Positions 17,273 through 26,050 of a stretch of DNA of 60,901 nucleotides are shown here, piece after piece. Under the pieces are notes generated by a model that saw nothing but the letters and a program-made list of their open reading frames with translations, made no database searches and was not told the origin of the DNA. Source of the DNA: an uncultured Bacteriovoracaceae bacterium (GTDB lineage Bacteria > Bdellovibrionota > Bacteriovoracia > Bacteriovoracales > Bacteriovoracaceae); contig CALIJZ010000014.1 of assembly GCA_938017795.1 (NCBI GenBank), positions 1 to 60,901 on the forward strand, in the 5' to 3' direction. Every line of letters starts with the position of its first letter. The first letter of the stretch is position 1. A program made the translations under genes and the position numbers.

Positions 17273-18643
17273 ATGACTATTTCAAAACAATTCCATAGCG
17301 ACCCAAAGGTAAAAGAGGCTAAAAAGCTCATTAAAGAGGCCCTAAAGTCTCATCAAGAAAAGATCACAGGACTTATGCCTAGTTCTGACCCTAAAAGCTA
17401 TCAAGAGCTCATCAAAAAGCTTTCAGAAAATAGAGGGGGAAAATTATTTTATGATTATATTGGAAGTGGCTTTGGTAAAGGTCCTTTTGTAGAGCTTGCT
17501 GATGGTTCAACAAAGTATGATTTCATTACTGGTATTGGTGTTCATTATTTTGGACACTCACACCCTGGGCTGATGGAATCCTTAATTGATGGAGCGATCA
17601 GTAATACAGTTATGCAAGGAAACCTTCAGCAAAATACTGATTCAGAGAAATTAATAGATCTTTTATTAACTCAAGCAAATATTTATGGTGCAGACTTATC
17701 TCATGTTGTTTTAACCTCCTCAGGAGTGATGGCAGTTGAGAATGCTCTAAAAATGGCTTTTCAAAAAAATCATCCCGCCGATAGAGTGCTCGCTTTTAAT
17801 AAATGTTTTCATGGGAGAACGATCGCAGTTGCTGGTATCACAGATAAAGCAAAATATAGAGATGGTTTACCGGAAGCATTTTGTGTAGACTATCTTCCCT
17901 TTTATGATGAAAAAGATCATAAAGGCTCGCTCGATAGAATGGAGTGTGCTCTTGCAGGTTATATAACGAGATATCCTGGTAAACATGCAGCTATTTTATG
18001 TGAAGTCATTCAAGGTGAAGCTGGTTCTTGGCTAGGAAATACTGAATACTTTGAAAAACTTTTTACTATTTGTAGAGAGAATAATATTTCTATTATTATT
18101 GATGAAGTTCAAAGTTTTGGAAGAACTGAAAAACTCTTTGCATTTCAATATTTTGGTCTAGATAAATATGTAGATTTTGTAACTATTGGTAAAAACTCGC
18201 AAACATGTGCCACTATATATCGAGGCAACCATAAACCAAGACCTGGATTAATTTCTCAAACATTCACTTCCTCTTCTACTGCTATTAATGCCAGTTATTT
18301 TGTTATTAATAGTCTTATAAATGATGGTTACCTGGGTCCAGATGGAAAGATTAATAAGATTCACTCCTACTTTAGTAAAAAGCTTGAAGAGCTTCACAAA
18401 GCTCACCCCGATAAAATAGAGGGACCATGGGGAATTGGAGCAATGGTTGCTATGACATTATTTAAGGGTGATGCGGCAAAATCTAAAGATTTTACTTTTA
18501 AATTATTTAAAAATGGAGTGCTCAGTTTCATTGCTGGTCAACACCCAACTAGAGTAAGGTTTCTTGTTCCAGCTGGAGCTATAGAGAATCATCATATAGA
18601 TGAAGTTTGTAAGATTATTGATAAGACCCTAGGTGAGTTTTAA
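17273..18643 (+). CDS. Class III PLP aminotransferase (acetyl/succinylornithine type)
   Basis: A 456-aa fold-type I aminotransferase. The PLP lysine is Lys307 in VDFVTIGKNSQ and the ring-binding aspartate lies in IIDEVQSFGRTEKLF; HGRTIAVAG and SSGVMAVENALKMA are also standard. The phosphate-cup region TFTSSSTAINAS departs from the common STFGGNPL, so substrate specificity is uncertain. It sits 34 bases before an AstA-like gene, which suggests a role in arginine/ornithine catabolism (AstC-like), although lysine or other omega-amino substrates are possible. A ribosome site AGGAAC precedes the ATG. Confidence 0.75.
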   Translation: MTISKQFHSDPKVKEAKKLIKEALKSHQEKITGLMPSSDPKSYQELIKKLSENRGGKLFYDYIGSGFGKGPFVELADGSTKYDFITGIGVHYFGHSHPGLMESLIDGAISNTVMQGNLQQNTDSEKLIDLLLTQANIYGADLSHVVLTSSGVMAVENALKMAFQKNHPADRVLAFNKCFHGRTIAVAGITDKAKYRDGLPEAFCVDYLPFYDEKDHKGSLDRMECALAGYITRYPGKHAAILCEVIQGEAGSWLGNTEYFEKLFTICRENNISIIIDEVQSFGRTEKLFAFQYFGLDKYVDFVTIGKNSQTCATIYRGNHKPRPGLISQTFTSSSTAINASYFVINSLINDGYLGPDGKINKIHSYFSKKLEELHKAHPDKIEGPWGIGAMVAMTLFKGDAAKSKDFTFKLFKNGVLSFIAGQHPTRVRFLVPAGAIENHHIDEVCKIIDKTLGEF

Positions 18644-18677
18644 AGATCCATTTCTTTTATATTTTTAGGATTATACT

Positions 18678-19703
18678 ATGTTAATCATTCGCCCAATTAC
18701 TCAAGATGACCTTGGTAGCCTTATGGATCTACTCGTTCATGCTGGTCATGGTCTAACATCCTTGCCACTTGATGAAGAAGTTTTAATTCCTCGAATCATT
18801 CAAAGTGAAAGAAGTTTTGATTTTGCTGAAAATAATAAACCTGGTGGAGAGCAATATTTATTTGTCATGGAAGATCTCTTTAAATCTAAACTTATAGGAG
18901 TTTCTGGGATTATTTCTAAAATTGGTGGATTTGATCCTTATTATTTTTATAAATTAGAAAAACAAATTAGAAATTCACGAACTCTAGGCGTAGAAAATAC
19001 AGTCACGGCCATGCATGTTCATAAAATTTTTAGTGGTCCTGCTGAAATTTGTAGTTTATTTTTAAGTCCTGAATATAGGAACTCTCAAAACGGTAGGTTT
19101 TTATCATTAACTAGATTTCAATTCATTGCTAATCATTTGAACCTTTTTGAAAAAGAAATTATTGCTGAAATGCGTGGACAAGTTGATAAAGACGGCAACT
19201 CTCCTTTTTGGGAAGCAGTAGGGAAAAAGTTTTTTAAAATTCCTTTCGTACAAGCTGACTCTCTAACCATGAAAGATAAGAGCTTTATTGAAGATCTAAT
19301 GCCTAACCATCCAATCATAAAAGACCTTCTCCCTGAGGAGGCTCAAACCGTTGTGGGAGAAGTTCATGAAAACACTAAGCCTGCTCTAAGAATTTTGCAA
19401 CAAGAAGGATTTGAAATATCTGATCTTGTTGGGATATTTGAACCTGGCCCAATTGTTAAGGCCCAAGTTGAAGAGATTAGAACAATTAAAAAAAGTAAGA
19501 TAGCAAAGATTGCATTACTAAGCGAAGAATTCGAAAGTGAAGAAAGATTTATTATTTCTAATCTAGAAAAGCATAAATTCTTTTCAGTTCTTGGACAAAT
19601 TTCAATACTTAATAATTCGGAAATTGCGATTAATAATCTTTGTGCTTCTACGCTGGGTTTAAATGTGGGAGATGAAGTGAGATATGTAAATCTAAAAGGT
19701 TAG
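18678..19703 (+). CDS. astA: Arginine N-succinyltransferase (AstA)-like protein
   Basis: A 341-aa acyltransferase of the AstA family, which in the AST pathway transfers succinyl from succinyl-CoA to arginine. Characteristic segments are LIIRPITQDDL at the start, TAMHVHKIFSGPAEICSLFL with SPEYR in the middle, AEMRGQVDKDGNSPFWEAVG, and LLPEEAQTVVGEVHENT. The paired aminotransferase upstream resembles AstC, but AstB, AstD and AstE are not in the window. It ends five bases from the end of the convergent 640-aa gene. Confidence 0.8.
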   Translation: MLIIRPITQDDLGSLMDLLVHAGHGLTSLPLDEEVLIPRIIQSERSFDFAENNKPGGEQYLFVMEDLFKSKLIGVSGIISKIGGFDPYYFYKLEKQIRNSRTLGVENTVTAMHVHKIFSGPAEICSLFLSPEYRNSQNGRFLSLTRFQFIANHLNLFEKEIIAEMRGQVDKDGNSPFWEAVGKKFFKIPFVQADSLTMKDKSFIEDLMPNHPIIKDLLPEEAQTVVGEVHENTKPALRILQQEGFEISDLVGIFEPGPIVKAQVEEIRTIKKSKIAKIALLSEEFESEERFIISNLEKHKFFSVLGQISILNNSEIAINNLCASTLGLNVGDEVRYVNLKG

Positions 19704-19708
19704 CCTTC

Positions 19709-21631
19709 TTAGTGAGCATTGTCCTGAAGTGAACTCTTAACACTATTAGAAACACTTGTAAGGTGAGAGCCAATCAACTTTGTCGATCCAACTATCCCCT
19801 GTAATAAATCAATCACTTGTTCTTCATGTTCAGAGTACTCTTCATTTACAGTTATGCTTGACTCTAAAAAATTTGAAACTTTAAAGTAGAAGTCTGAATT
19901 TTCATCTAAAGCATCTACTCTTAGTTCATTAAATAGTTTATTGGACTCGGAGTTTCTTTGAAATAAATTTTCATTCAATGACATTGATTTTACTAATGCT
20001 TCTTGCAGACTAGAAAACTGTCCTGAGATATCTTTATAAACACCAATAGACTCTTCGTTAAGCTCTTCTATCTTTTTTAAGAGATTTTGAGAGTTTTTTA
20101 AATCAAATCCAAGGTTATTAATGTTTTTTTCTAAATGCTTACTCTTGTTATGCTTATAAGAAACAAAGTCTAAGAGTTTTTCATATATAACTTTAACCTC
20201 ATTAACAGAAAATTCATTTGATAATTCATTGGCATCAATTTTACCGTCTTCAAGGTCTTCGAGAATTTTCTCTAGAGAGTTAATTAAAGAGTTCGAGTGA
20301 AGAGAAATCGACTCATTTACTTCATTTAAAGAATTAAAGAAAATCATTAAATACTTCTTTCCGCTTATTTCAATTGGAGAAGAATATGCTTGATAAGACC
20401 TTAACCTTTCTCCATTAATATCTACTTTGGACACTCCTGCAACAAGGGTTTCAAAACTTTGTTCGATAAAATCTAGATCGTTTTCAATTCTTTCTTTAAA
20501 TGAATTCCATAATTTATCGGGATTATCACAAACTAAATCAAAGGTTTCATTAAATAGTTCGTTACACCATTTCACAGTAAAGTCTTCGGTAACTAAGATA
20601 GCGGGGTATGGTAATGTTTTTTGTAAAATATTTCCAAAATTTGTCTTTCTTTTAATATATTCTCGTAAAGACTTAACAGAACTTTTGTATTCAAAACTAG
20701 AATCTTTAGAAAAAGAAATATCATCTTTGACAATAAGCTTGTTTAAAATTGCAAGGTTGTTCTTCTCAGTTTTTAGTTCTAAATACTCACCGATCTTCTT
20801 AGCTATGAAGTAAAACATGATAATTGATAAGAACATGATAAAAAGTAATGTTAAAAGGTCTTTGAATCCAATGATATTACCTTTTACACTTTTTTTACCT
20901 AAAGTGACTTTATTCCATCTTTGAACCCATTTATCTGTAAATTTAAGATACTCTGAATACTTATCCTTATAAGGAATAATCTTAGAAAAACTTCTTTGAA
21001 CAGAGCTAGTACTTTCTTTTAATCGTTCTACTCTTTTTTTAACTGACTCTTTTTCACTTTGGCTAAGAGTTGATTTATCAACAATTTTTAAAATCCCTTG
21101 ATAATCTTTTTCGTTATCATTAATAAAATTTGAAGGTACACGGTTCCAGTCAAAGTTACGAGGTGTCCTCGCCACCATTCTTTTCGAGATGCTAGTTAAT
21201 GTTTTCCAGTTGTTTGTCTTAACGTATCCAAGAAAATCTTTATTTTTCTTAACATAATTATTCCAAACTTCGTCGATATTATTAATTGGCAAAGGAGATT
21301 TCTGAAAAAAAGAATATAATTCTACTCTTTTATCATGATTGTCATCACTGCCAAGAACTTCTTGAATATCTAAGATTAAGTGGTTCGATTCTTTTAATGA
21401 ATTTAAATTTTCAACAAAACTTGCTTGATCTAAGTTTTTTCTTTTTATTTTACTCGAGTTTTTTACAATGATAGCGACATTGTTTTTCAAGTTAGCTGAT
21501 TTAATAGATCTCTGTAATGATTGATTTTTGAAATGAACAAAAAGAAAAAATGTTAAAAAAGTTATAATTGTAAAAACTAAATAAAAGCCAAAATAAATTC
21601 TTGATGTATCTTTAAATTGTTTAGCGAGCAT
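19709..21631 (-). CDS. Membrane-bound chemoreceptor-like/PAS protein, unknown
   Basis: A 640-aa protein with a membrane helix at about residues 12-32, a 220-residue extracytoplasmic helical region, a second helix at about 258-277, a PAS-like segment at about 341-434 (ILVTEDFTVKWCNELFNETF), and a long coiled coil to the C-terminus. The topology is that of a methyl-accepting chemotaxis protein, but I do not see the conserved signalling hairpin tip (EI-x-IT-x-IA type), so it would not couple to CheA/CheW in the usual way. It is the last gene after fliA on the minus strand, with an AGGAAAAA site before its ATG. A motility-linked sensor or scaffold is plausible. Confidence 0.55.
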   Translation of the reverse strand: MLAKQFKDTSRIYFGFYLVFTIITFLTFFLFVHFKNQSLQRSIKSANLKNNVAIIVKNSSKIKRKNLDQASFVENLNSLKESNHLILDIQEVLGSDDNHDKRVELYSFFQKSPLPINNIDEVWNNYVKKNKDFLGYVKTNNWKTLTSISKRMVARTPRNFDWNRVPSNFINDNEKDYQGILKIVDKSTLSQSEKESVKKRVERLKESTSSVQRSFSKIIPYKDKYSEYLKFTDKWVQRWNKVTLGKKSVKGNIIGFKDLLTLLFIMFLSIIMFYFIAKKIGEYLELKTEKNNLAILNKLIVKDDISFSKDSSFEYKSSVKSLREYIKRKTNFGNILQKTLPYPAILVTEDFTVKWCNELFNETFDLVCDNPDKLWNSFKERIENDLDFIEQSFETLVAGVSKVDINGERLRSYQAYSSPIEISGKKYLMIFFNSLNEVNESISLHSNSLINSLEKILEDLEDGKIDANELSNEFSVNEVKVIYEKLLDFVSYKHNKSKHLEKNINNLGFDLKNSQNLLKKIEELNEESIGVYKDISGQFSSLQEALVKSMSLNENLFQRNSESNKLFNELRVDALDENSDFYFKVSNFLESSITVNEEYSEHEEQVIDLLQGIVGSTKLIGSHLTSVSNSVKSSLQDNAH

Positions 21632-21731
21632 ACTTTTTCCTCAGTTTATATTCTTTGTATTTATATGATCGCTTAGAGGAAATGATTTGAAAAGAAGACC
21701 TAGTTAGTGAGTCAGGTTTATCACTATTCTA

Positions 21732-22511
21732 TTATGCAGCAGACAGAGCATCTTCTTCACTTAAGTGATACTTAAGTTTTGATCGAAGTCTTATCATCGC
21801 TTGAGTATGCAATTGAGAAACCCTTGACTCAGTCACTCCTAATATTTTGCCAATTTCTTTGAGATTTAAGTCTTCATAGTAATACAAAGATAAAACTAAC
21901 CTTTGTTTCTCAGGAAGATCTTTTATATATCTCATAAGTTTTAATTTAAGATCTTTATCATTGATAGTAGTGAAAGGATTCGCTCCATTTCTATTTTCAA
22001 CAAGTTTCTTCATTGATTTTTTATCACATTTTTTAAATAAACTAGAGTCATTTATGTTTAAAAGAGAAACCGATCGTGTTTGATTTAAAAGGCTATGATA
22101 TTCTTCAATGCTAACATCTAGTTCTTTACACATTTCATCTTCAGTAGCTTTTCTTCCAATCTTACTCTCAATCTTGGCTGCTGCTCTATCTAGAGTCTTT
22201 GCTTTATCCCTTACAGACCTTGGAACCCAATCTTGGGCCCTAAGTTCGTCAAGGATTGCTCCTCTAATTCGAAACTCTGCGTATGTTTTAAATTTATTTT
22301 GTCTCGTGGAATCAAATTTTTCGATTGCATCCATTAAACCGATCACACCACAAGACATTAAATCATCAAGCTCAATATTTGATGGTAATCTTGATGCTAT
22401 TCGTTGAGCAATGAACTTAACCAATGGAGCATATTCAACAATTATTTTTTGTCGAACTTGCGGGTTCTTAGTATCACGGTAATCTTTTAAGTCTTTTAAT
22501 TTAGTTGTCAT
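21732..22511 (-). CDS. fliA: RNA polymerase sigma factor FliA (sigma28)
   Basis: Sigma28 directs late flagellar and chemotaxis promoters. Read from the ATG at 22511 the product is 259 aa, close to family length. Region 2 contains LVKFIAQRIASRLP, DLMSCGVIGLMDAIEKFD and FKTYAEFRIRGAILDELR; region 4 contains LPEKQRLVLSLYYYEDLNLKE and a helix-turn-helix ending in ESRVSQLH. A TTG at 22553 would add 14 hydrophobic residues not found in sigma factors. No Shine-Dalgarno sequence precedes the ATG, but TATAAT lies seven bases upstream, so the message may be leaderless. flhF lies 96 bases upstream on the same strand. Confidence 0.92.
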   Translation of the reverse strand: MTTKLKDLKDYRDTKNPQVRQKIIVEYAPLVKFIAQRIASRLPSNIELDDLMSCGVIGLMDAIEKFDSTRQNKFKTYAEFRIRGAILDELRAQDWVPRSVRDKAKTLDRAAAKIESKIGRKATEDEMCKELDVSIEEYHSLLNQTRSVSLLNINDSSLFKKCDKKSMKKLVENRNGANPFTTINDKDLKLKLMRYIKDLPEKQRLVLSLYYYEDLNLKEIGKILGVTESRVSQLHTQAMIRLRSKLKYHLSEEDALSAA

Positions 22512-22607
22512 TAAGAACATTATACAGGTGATTAAGACTAAAAACTGGCTCAAGCAAAATATATCACTTGCTCAGGTTATAAAGGCGACTATTTCAGTAA
22601 TTAGAGA

Positions 22608-23735
22608 TTATAGGTCAAAGATTTCTGAAATAATGCTTTCTCGTGAGGCAACTTCTATATCTTGAGGAATGACTGGCCCTGTTCCAAAAAAGACATAAGG
22701 GAGCTTGACGTTAAATTGAAGGTTAATCAATGCAGATAAATTTAAACATACATCAAGGTGAGAAATAACTAGTCCATCTACAATTGAAGCGTATCTTTGA
22801 GCTATTCTAGTATTATATAACTCTGAATGAATAGCCGATAAAGATAAAAAGACTTCTACATTAGAGAAATTATTTTTTATCGAACTTATAATCTTTTTTG
22901 TTTGATCTTCAGGGTAAGAATGTCCATTGAGATCTATAAAAATATTTCTCTGATTTTTTCGTTTCTGATTAATCATTGCAACAAGCTCATGTAGTGTATG
23001 AACACTTTCCACATCCATACCTAACATTTTTGTTTTAAAACTATTATGCTCATCAAATCTAAAATTAATAATTTGAGATCCTTCACTTAATTGAGCCATC
23101 TTGCTCAGCATAGAAGTTTGCCCGGATGATTGAGGTGAACAAATAATAGTAATTGAACAAGAATTATCGGATCTTTTTTCAAAAAACTTTGCTTCTCCAA
23201 TCAAAATCATTTGAGAAACTTCTCTTAATGCTAAGTTATAAACTAATTCATGGTTTTTTAAGTCTTCCATACTAAGTTCAAAATTTGCTTTTTTTACAAT
23301 ATGAGAAATAACTTGTTCAGATAAATCAAATGATTTTAAAATTTTTCTTATCTCATAAACTGCACTCTTTTTTTCAATACTTGATCTAAGTTCAGATTGT
23401 AATTTATTGACTATCATCTCAAGTTGATTAATTCGTCTTTCCTGTTCACTTACAACTTCAGCTACTTCCTCTATAGACTCTGAAGAACTAAGCTCATTAG
23501 AAATCCCTGATAGTATTTCATCCTCATCAGATTGAACCGTTCTATTTTGTTCTGAAAAATTAATCAGATTTTCCTCATAAACTCCAGCAGTTACTTCAAA
23601 CTTATTTTTTCTCAGGGCTCCTTGGAGTCCAGTATAATTTTTAGTTTTTAAAATCACAGCATCTGGACCAAAGTGCTGCCGAACTGATTCAAGAGCTTCT
23701 TCTAGTGAATTCCCTTCAAACGTTTTTTGCTTCAT
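22608..23735 (-). CDS. flhF: FlhF-like protein with degenerate GTPase motifs
   Basis: FlhF is an SRP-type GTPase that sets polar flagellum site and number. The 375-aa protein opens with the family N-terminus (MKQKTFEGNSLEEALESVRQ, then HFGPDAVILKT), has an acidic coiled-coil linker to about 125, a helical N-domain, and a G-domain from about 193. The P-loop, normally GPTGVGKTT, reads SPQSSGQTS (200-208), with Gln206 in place of the essential lysine. The DTAGR box is DLNGH (268-272) and TKLD is SHLD (325-328). The C-terminal GxxxPxDIEVA element is intact, so homology is secure, but GTP hydrolysis is doubtful. An AAGGGAG site precedes the ATG, which overlaps the upstream gene by four bases. No flhG is adjacent. 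Confidence 0.82.
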   Translation of the reverse strand: MKQKTFEGNSLEEALESVRQHFGPDAVILKTKNYTGLQGALRKNKFEVTAGVYEENLINFSEQNRTVQSDEDEILSGISNELSSSESIEEVAEVVSEQERRINQLEMIVNKLQSELRSSIEKKSAVYEIRKILKSFDLSEQVISHIVKKANFELSMEDLKNHELVYNLALREVSQMILIGEAKFFEKRSDNSCSITIICSPQSSGQTSMLSKMAQLSEGSQIINFRFDEHNSFKTKMLGMDVESVHTLHELVAMINQKRKNQRNIFIDLNGHSYPEDQTKKIISSIKNNFSNVEVFLSLSAIHSELYNTRIAQRYASIVDGLVISHLDVCLNLSALINLQFNVKLPYVFFGTGPVIPQDIEVASRESIISEIFDL

Positions 23736-24241
23736 GACAAACTCCCTTGAACTTTTGATAATCTAAACATATGAAATGAGCACATAAGTGAAACTTCATT
23801 TTTCAAATCAACCCTAAACATATAATCTCCAATGTCACACATAGAAAGATTAGAGATTTCAGCAAAAAAGTCATCTACAAAAAACAATTCTAAATCACTA
23901 GGATGTCTCAAGTCTTGAATTGATTTTTTATTATCAACTCCTAAAAGTAATTGTAAAAATTGAGCAATCGTATCTTTAGTCAAAACACTAATAACCTCAT
24001 AGTCATCAGTTTGAAATAATGAATACATTTTTTCAGAGCTTTCAAGAACTAGTTGAGACTCCTGTTTAGTAAGAGCTTCAAAACTCAAGCAATTAACGTC
24101 AATGTTTTGAGAATATACTTTCTTCACTAAATTTTTAATTGATTGAGAAATATTCTTTTCAGTTGACTCAACCTTAGTGGTAACTAAATTTTGAAAATCA
24201 AAAACTTTTGAAACTTCTAAATTATTTATTAGATTATTCAT
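23732..24241 (-). CDS. Unknown protein coupled to flhF
   Basis: A 169-aa, mostly helical, soluble protein with no signal peptide or membrane segment. The C-terminal third (SDLELFFVDDFFAEISNLSMCDIGDY) loosely recalls CheC/FliM-type folds, but I cannot assign a family. It is the first gene of the flhF-fliA unit: an AGGAG site precedes its ATG, a promoter lies just upstream, and its TGA overlaps the flhF ATG by four bases. Flagellar regulation or FlhF partnership is a reasonable guess from position alone. Confidence 0.6.
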   Translation of the reverse strand: MNNLINNLEVSKVFDFQNLVTTKVESTEKNISQSIKNLVKKVYSQNIDVNCLSFEALTKQESQLVLESSEKMYSLFQTDDYEVISVLTKDTIAQFLQLLLGVDNKKSIQDLRHPSDLELFFVDDFFAEISNLSMCDIGDYMFRVDLKNEVSLMCSFHMFRLSKVQGSLS

Positions 24242-24260
24242 ATTTACTCCTAATAAATAT

Positions 24261-24290
24261 ATTATACTGTGTTTTTTTTATGACACACAA
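24261..24290 (-). promoter_or_regulatory. Promoter of the flhF-fliA unit
   Basis: On the minus strand TTGTGT (24290-24285) and a perfect TATAAT (24266-24261) are separated by 18 bases. The AGGAG ribosome site and the ATG at 24241 follow directly. This looks like a housekeeping promoter, so the operon carrying fliA would not depend only on another flagellar sigma factor. Confidence 0.5.
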
Positions 24291-24297
24291 TGATAAG

Positions 24298-24328
24298 CAA
24301 AAAAAAGAGAGGAATAAATCCTCTCTTT
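24298..24328 (-). terminator. Intrinsic terminator of the HU gene
   Basis: A 10-bp perfect stem, AAAGAGAGGA (24304-24313) and TCCTCTCTTT (24319-24328), with a five-base loop, is followed on the minus strand by an uninterrupted T run. It lies 35 bases after the HU stop codon and separates HU from the flhF unit. Confidence 0.85.
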
Positions 24329-24362
24329 CATTGTTTTATAAAAAACTAATTTAGTCAGTAAA

Positions 24363-24641
24363 TTAGAACATGTCCTTCCAACCCTTAGCAGGCTTAAACT
24401 TTGGTGAAGTCTTTGCTTTAATTCTTATTTTTTCACCAGTTGAAGGATTTACACCATTTCTAGCAGCTCTTCTGATTTTAGTAAAAGTTCCAAAACCAAA
24501 TAAAGAAACATCATCGCCTTTCTTAACAGTAGTTTTAATAGTGTTAGTCATACAGTTAATAAAAGTTTCACAATCTTTCTTAGTCCAGCTAGAAATTTCT
24601 TTGTTAGTTAACATTGCATCGATTAATTCTTTTCTGTTCAT
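24363..24641 (-). CDS. hup: HU-family nucleoid DNA-binding protein
   Basis: A 92-aa histone-like protein that bends and compacts DNA as a dimer. Diagnostic segments are MNRKELIDAML at the start, GDDVSLFGFGTFTKIRRAAR in the body, and the DNA-intercalating arm GVNPSTGEKIRI with its proline. Length and basic character fit HU. A strong AAGGAGAG site lies four bases before the ATG. It has its own terminator, so it is a single-gene unit. Confidence 0.95.
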   Translation of the reverse strand: MNRKELIDAMLTNKEISSWTKKDCETFINCMTNTIKTTVKKGDDVSLFGFGTFTKIRRAARNGVNPSTGEKIRIKAKTSPKFKPAKGWKDMF

Positions 24642-24724
24642 TTTTCTCTCCTTGAAAATTAAATTGTTTTTCTAATTCTATGAAAACTTAAAGGATAGAA
24701 ATTGGCAAGAGTGCAATAGGCAAT

Positions 24725-24748
24725 AAAAAAGGGCAACTAATGTTGCCC
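24725..24748 (-). terminator. Intrinsic terminator of the DsbA-like gene
   Basis: GGGCAAC (24731-24737) and GTTGCCC (24742-24748) form a GC-rich 7-bp stem with loop TAAT; on the minus strand six T residues (24730-24725) follow. It lies 30 bases after the stop codon of the thioredoxin-like lipoprotein. Confidence 0.85.
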
Positions 24749-24777
24749 CTATCGATATTAAAAAATTTCTTTAAAGT

Positions 24778-25599
24778 TTATAGTTTAACTTTTCCTCTTT
24801 TTTTCAACTCTTCTACAATTCCAACAAAGTGATCAACCGGATAAGCTCCTTTAACAGCAACACCATTTAATAAGAACCCTGGAGTCCCACTAAAACCATG
24901 CTTTCGACCCTGGGCCATATCTTCATCAATTCTAGCCTTAACCTTACCTGCCTTAATATCAGCTTCAGCTTTAGCAGCATCGGCTCCAACAGCAGCTGTA
25001 ACTTCCTTAATATACTTAAGACCACCGGATCTAATTTTACCTTGATTAGCATATAGCTCATCATGAAACTTCATAGCCTTATCTGGGTCTTGCAATCTGA
25101 TTGCTTCATAATATTCAGCACATGCTCTCGAGTGTTGACCAATAACTGGAAGATGCTTGTAAATAAAACTTATTTTCCCTTTGTATTTCTCTAGAAGAGT
25201 AAGAACTGTCTGAAACCCTTTAGAGCAATATCCACACTGAAAATCTGAAAATTCTATCAACGTTAATGGAGCTCCTTTAGTTCCTCTAATTAATTCATCA
25301 GGTCTTAAAGCTATATTAATTGGCTTATCAAAGCTTTCTGCTTTTTGTCTTTCTTGTTGAACTTTCTGAGCTTTTTTAGCAGCAGCTTGAAAACCGTCTA
25401 ATATTTTTACTGGGTGAGCATCTAAAACATCAACAATAATATCAGGATTTTCTAGTAAGATTTTTCTTACGCTCTCAACATCAAGTGATGATGCAGAACT
25501 AGTCCCTGAATTAGAAGTTGTAGCTGAGCCAGAAGATGAACCTTGCTTTTGAGGGTTGCAGGAGAAAAGAACAAATAAACATGTTATTAATAATTTCAT
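24778..25599 (-). CDS. DsbA/DsbG-like thiol oxidoreductase lipoprotein
   Basis: A 273-aa protein from the ATG at 25599, chosen because an AAGGAAA site precedes it and it begins a clean lipoprotein signal (MKLLITCLFVLFSC, lipidated Cys14). A Ser/Gly/Thr-rich linker follows to about 38, then a helical segment, then a thioredoxin-like domain with the active site CGYC (122-125) in FSDFQCGYC and a cis-proline in FSGTPGFLLNG. This layout matches DsbA-family_2/Thioredoxin_4 proteins that handle disulfides in envelope proteins. Cys-rich secreted proteins elsewhere in the window are plausible substrates. Confidence 0.88.
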   Translation of the reverse strand: MKLLITCLFVLFSCNPQKQGSSSGSATTSNSGTSSASSLDVESVRKILLENPDIIVDVLDAHPVKILDGFQAAAKKAQKVQQERQKAESFDKPINIALRPDELIRGTKGAPLTLIEFSDFQCGYCSKGFQTVLTLLEKYKGKISFIYKHLPVIGQHSRACAEYYEAIRLQDPDKAMKFHDELYANQGKIRSGGLKYIKEVTAAVGADAAKAEADIKAGKVKARIDEDMAQGRKHGFSGTPGFLLNGVAVKGAYPVDHFVGIVEELKKRGKVKL

Positions 25600-25704
25600 T
25601 ATATTTCCTTTGAATAAATTAATTAACACTTATATTAAGTAAGAACTTAAAATAATACAACACAGTAAATAGCAAAGAGTTGGTAAAAAACAGGTCAATT
25701 GTTT

Positions 25705-25914
25705 TTAGTTTAGTACGTGTAATCTTTTTTTGTGAAGCTGCCCACAATCAATACATCTCATAGTTTCTTGAATAGAGAGTTTCCCATAGTCGGGTAAATG
25801 AGTCAGTAATAGCTTGGAGTCACAATGTTTGCATCTATTCATTTGAGTTTGGACTTCTTCTTTTGAACCAAAGTATTCTAGAAAATCCTCTCTCTTTAAA
25901 TCTACCTTTAACAT
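25705..25914 (-). CDS. Small zinc-ribbon-like protein
   Basis: A 69-aa protein with two CxxC knuckles, RCKHCDSK (about 28-35) and RCIDCGQ (about 53-59), spaced as in a small zinc ribbon. There is no signal peptide, so it should be cytoplasmic; the N-terminal MLKVDLKREDFLEYFG may be a helix. Function unknown. It faces away from the SpoIID-like gene across a 136-base divergent region. Confidence 0.6.
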   Translation of the reverse strand: MLKVDLKREDFLEYFGSKEEVQTQMNRCKHCDSKLLLTHLPDYGKLSIQETMRCIDCGQLHKKRLHVLN

Positions 25915-26050
25915 TTTTTAACTCTCATGATTTTTTTATCGTCTGACACTAAAATTATCTAAACTTAGATCATATGAGACGAATTTTTTTCAACTTTATC
26001 CGAGCTACTTTGTCTGTCTTTGTTCCTTGTCATAATTCAAAACTATTTTT

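Noticed and set aside
22834-22841. GCCGATAA, like a sigma28 -10 element, on the plus strand inside flhF
   Set aside because: No TAAA at the required distance upstream and no gene downstream in that orientation.
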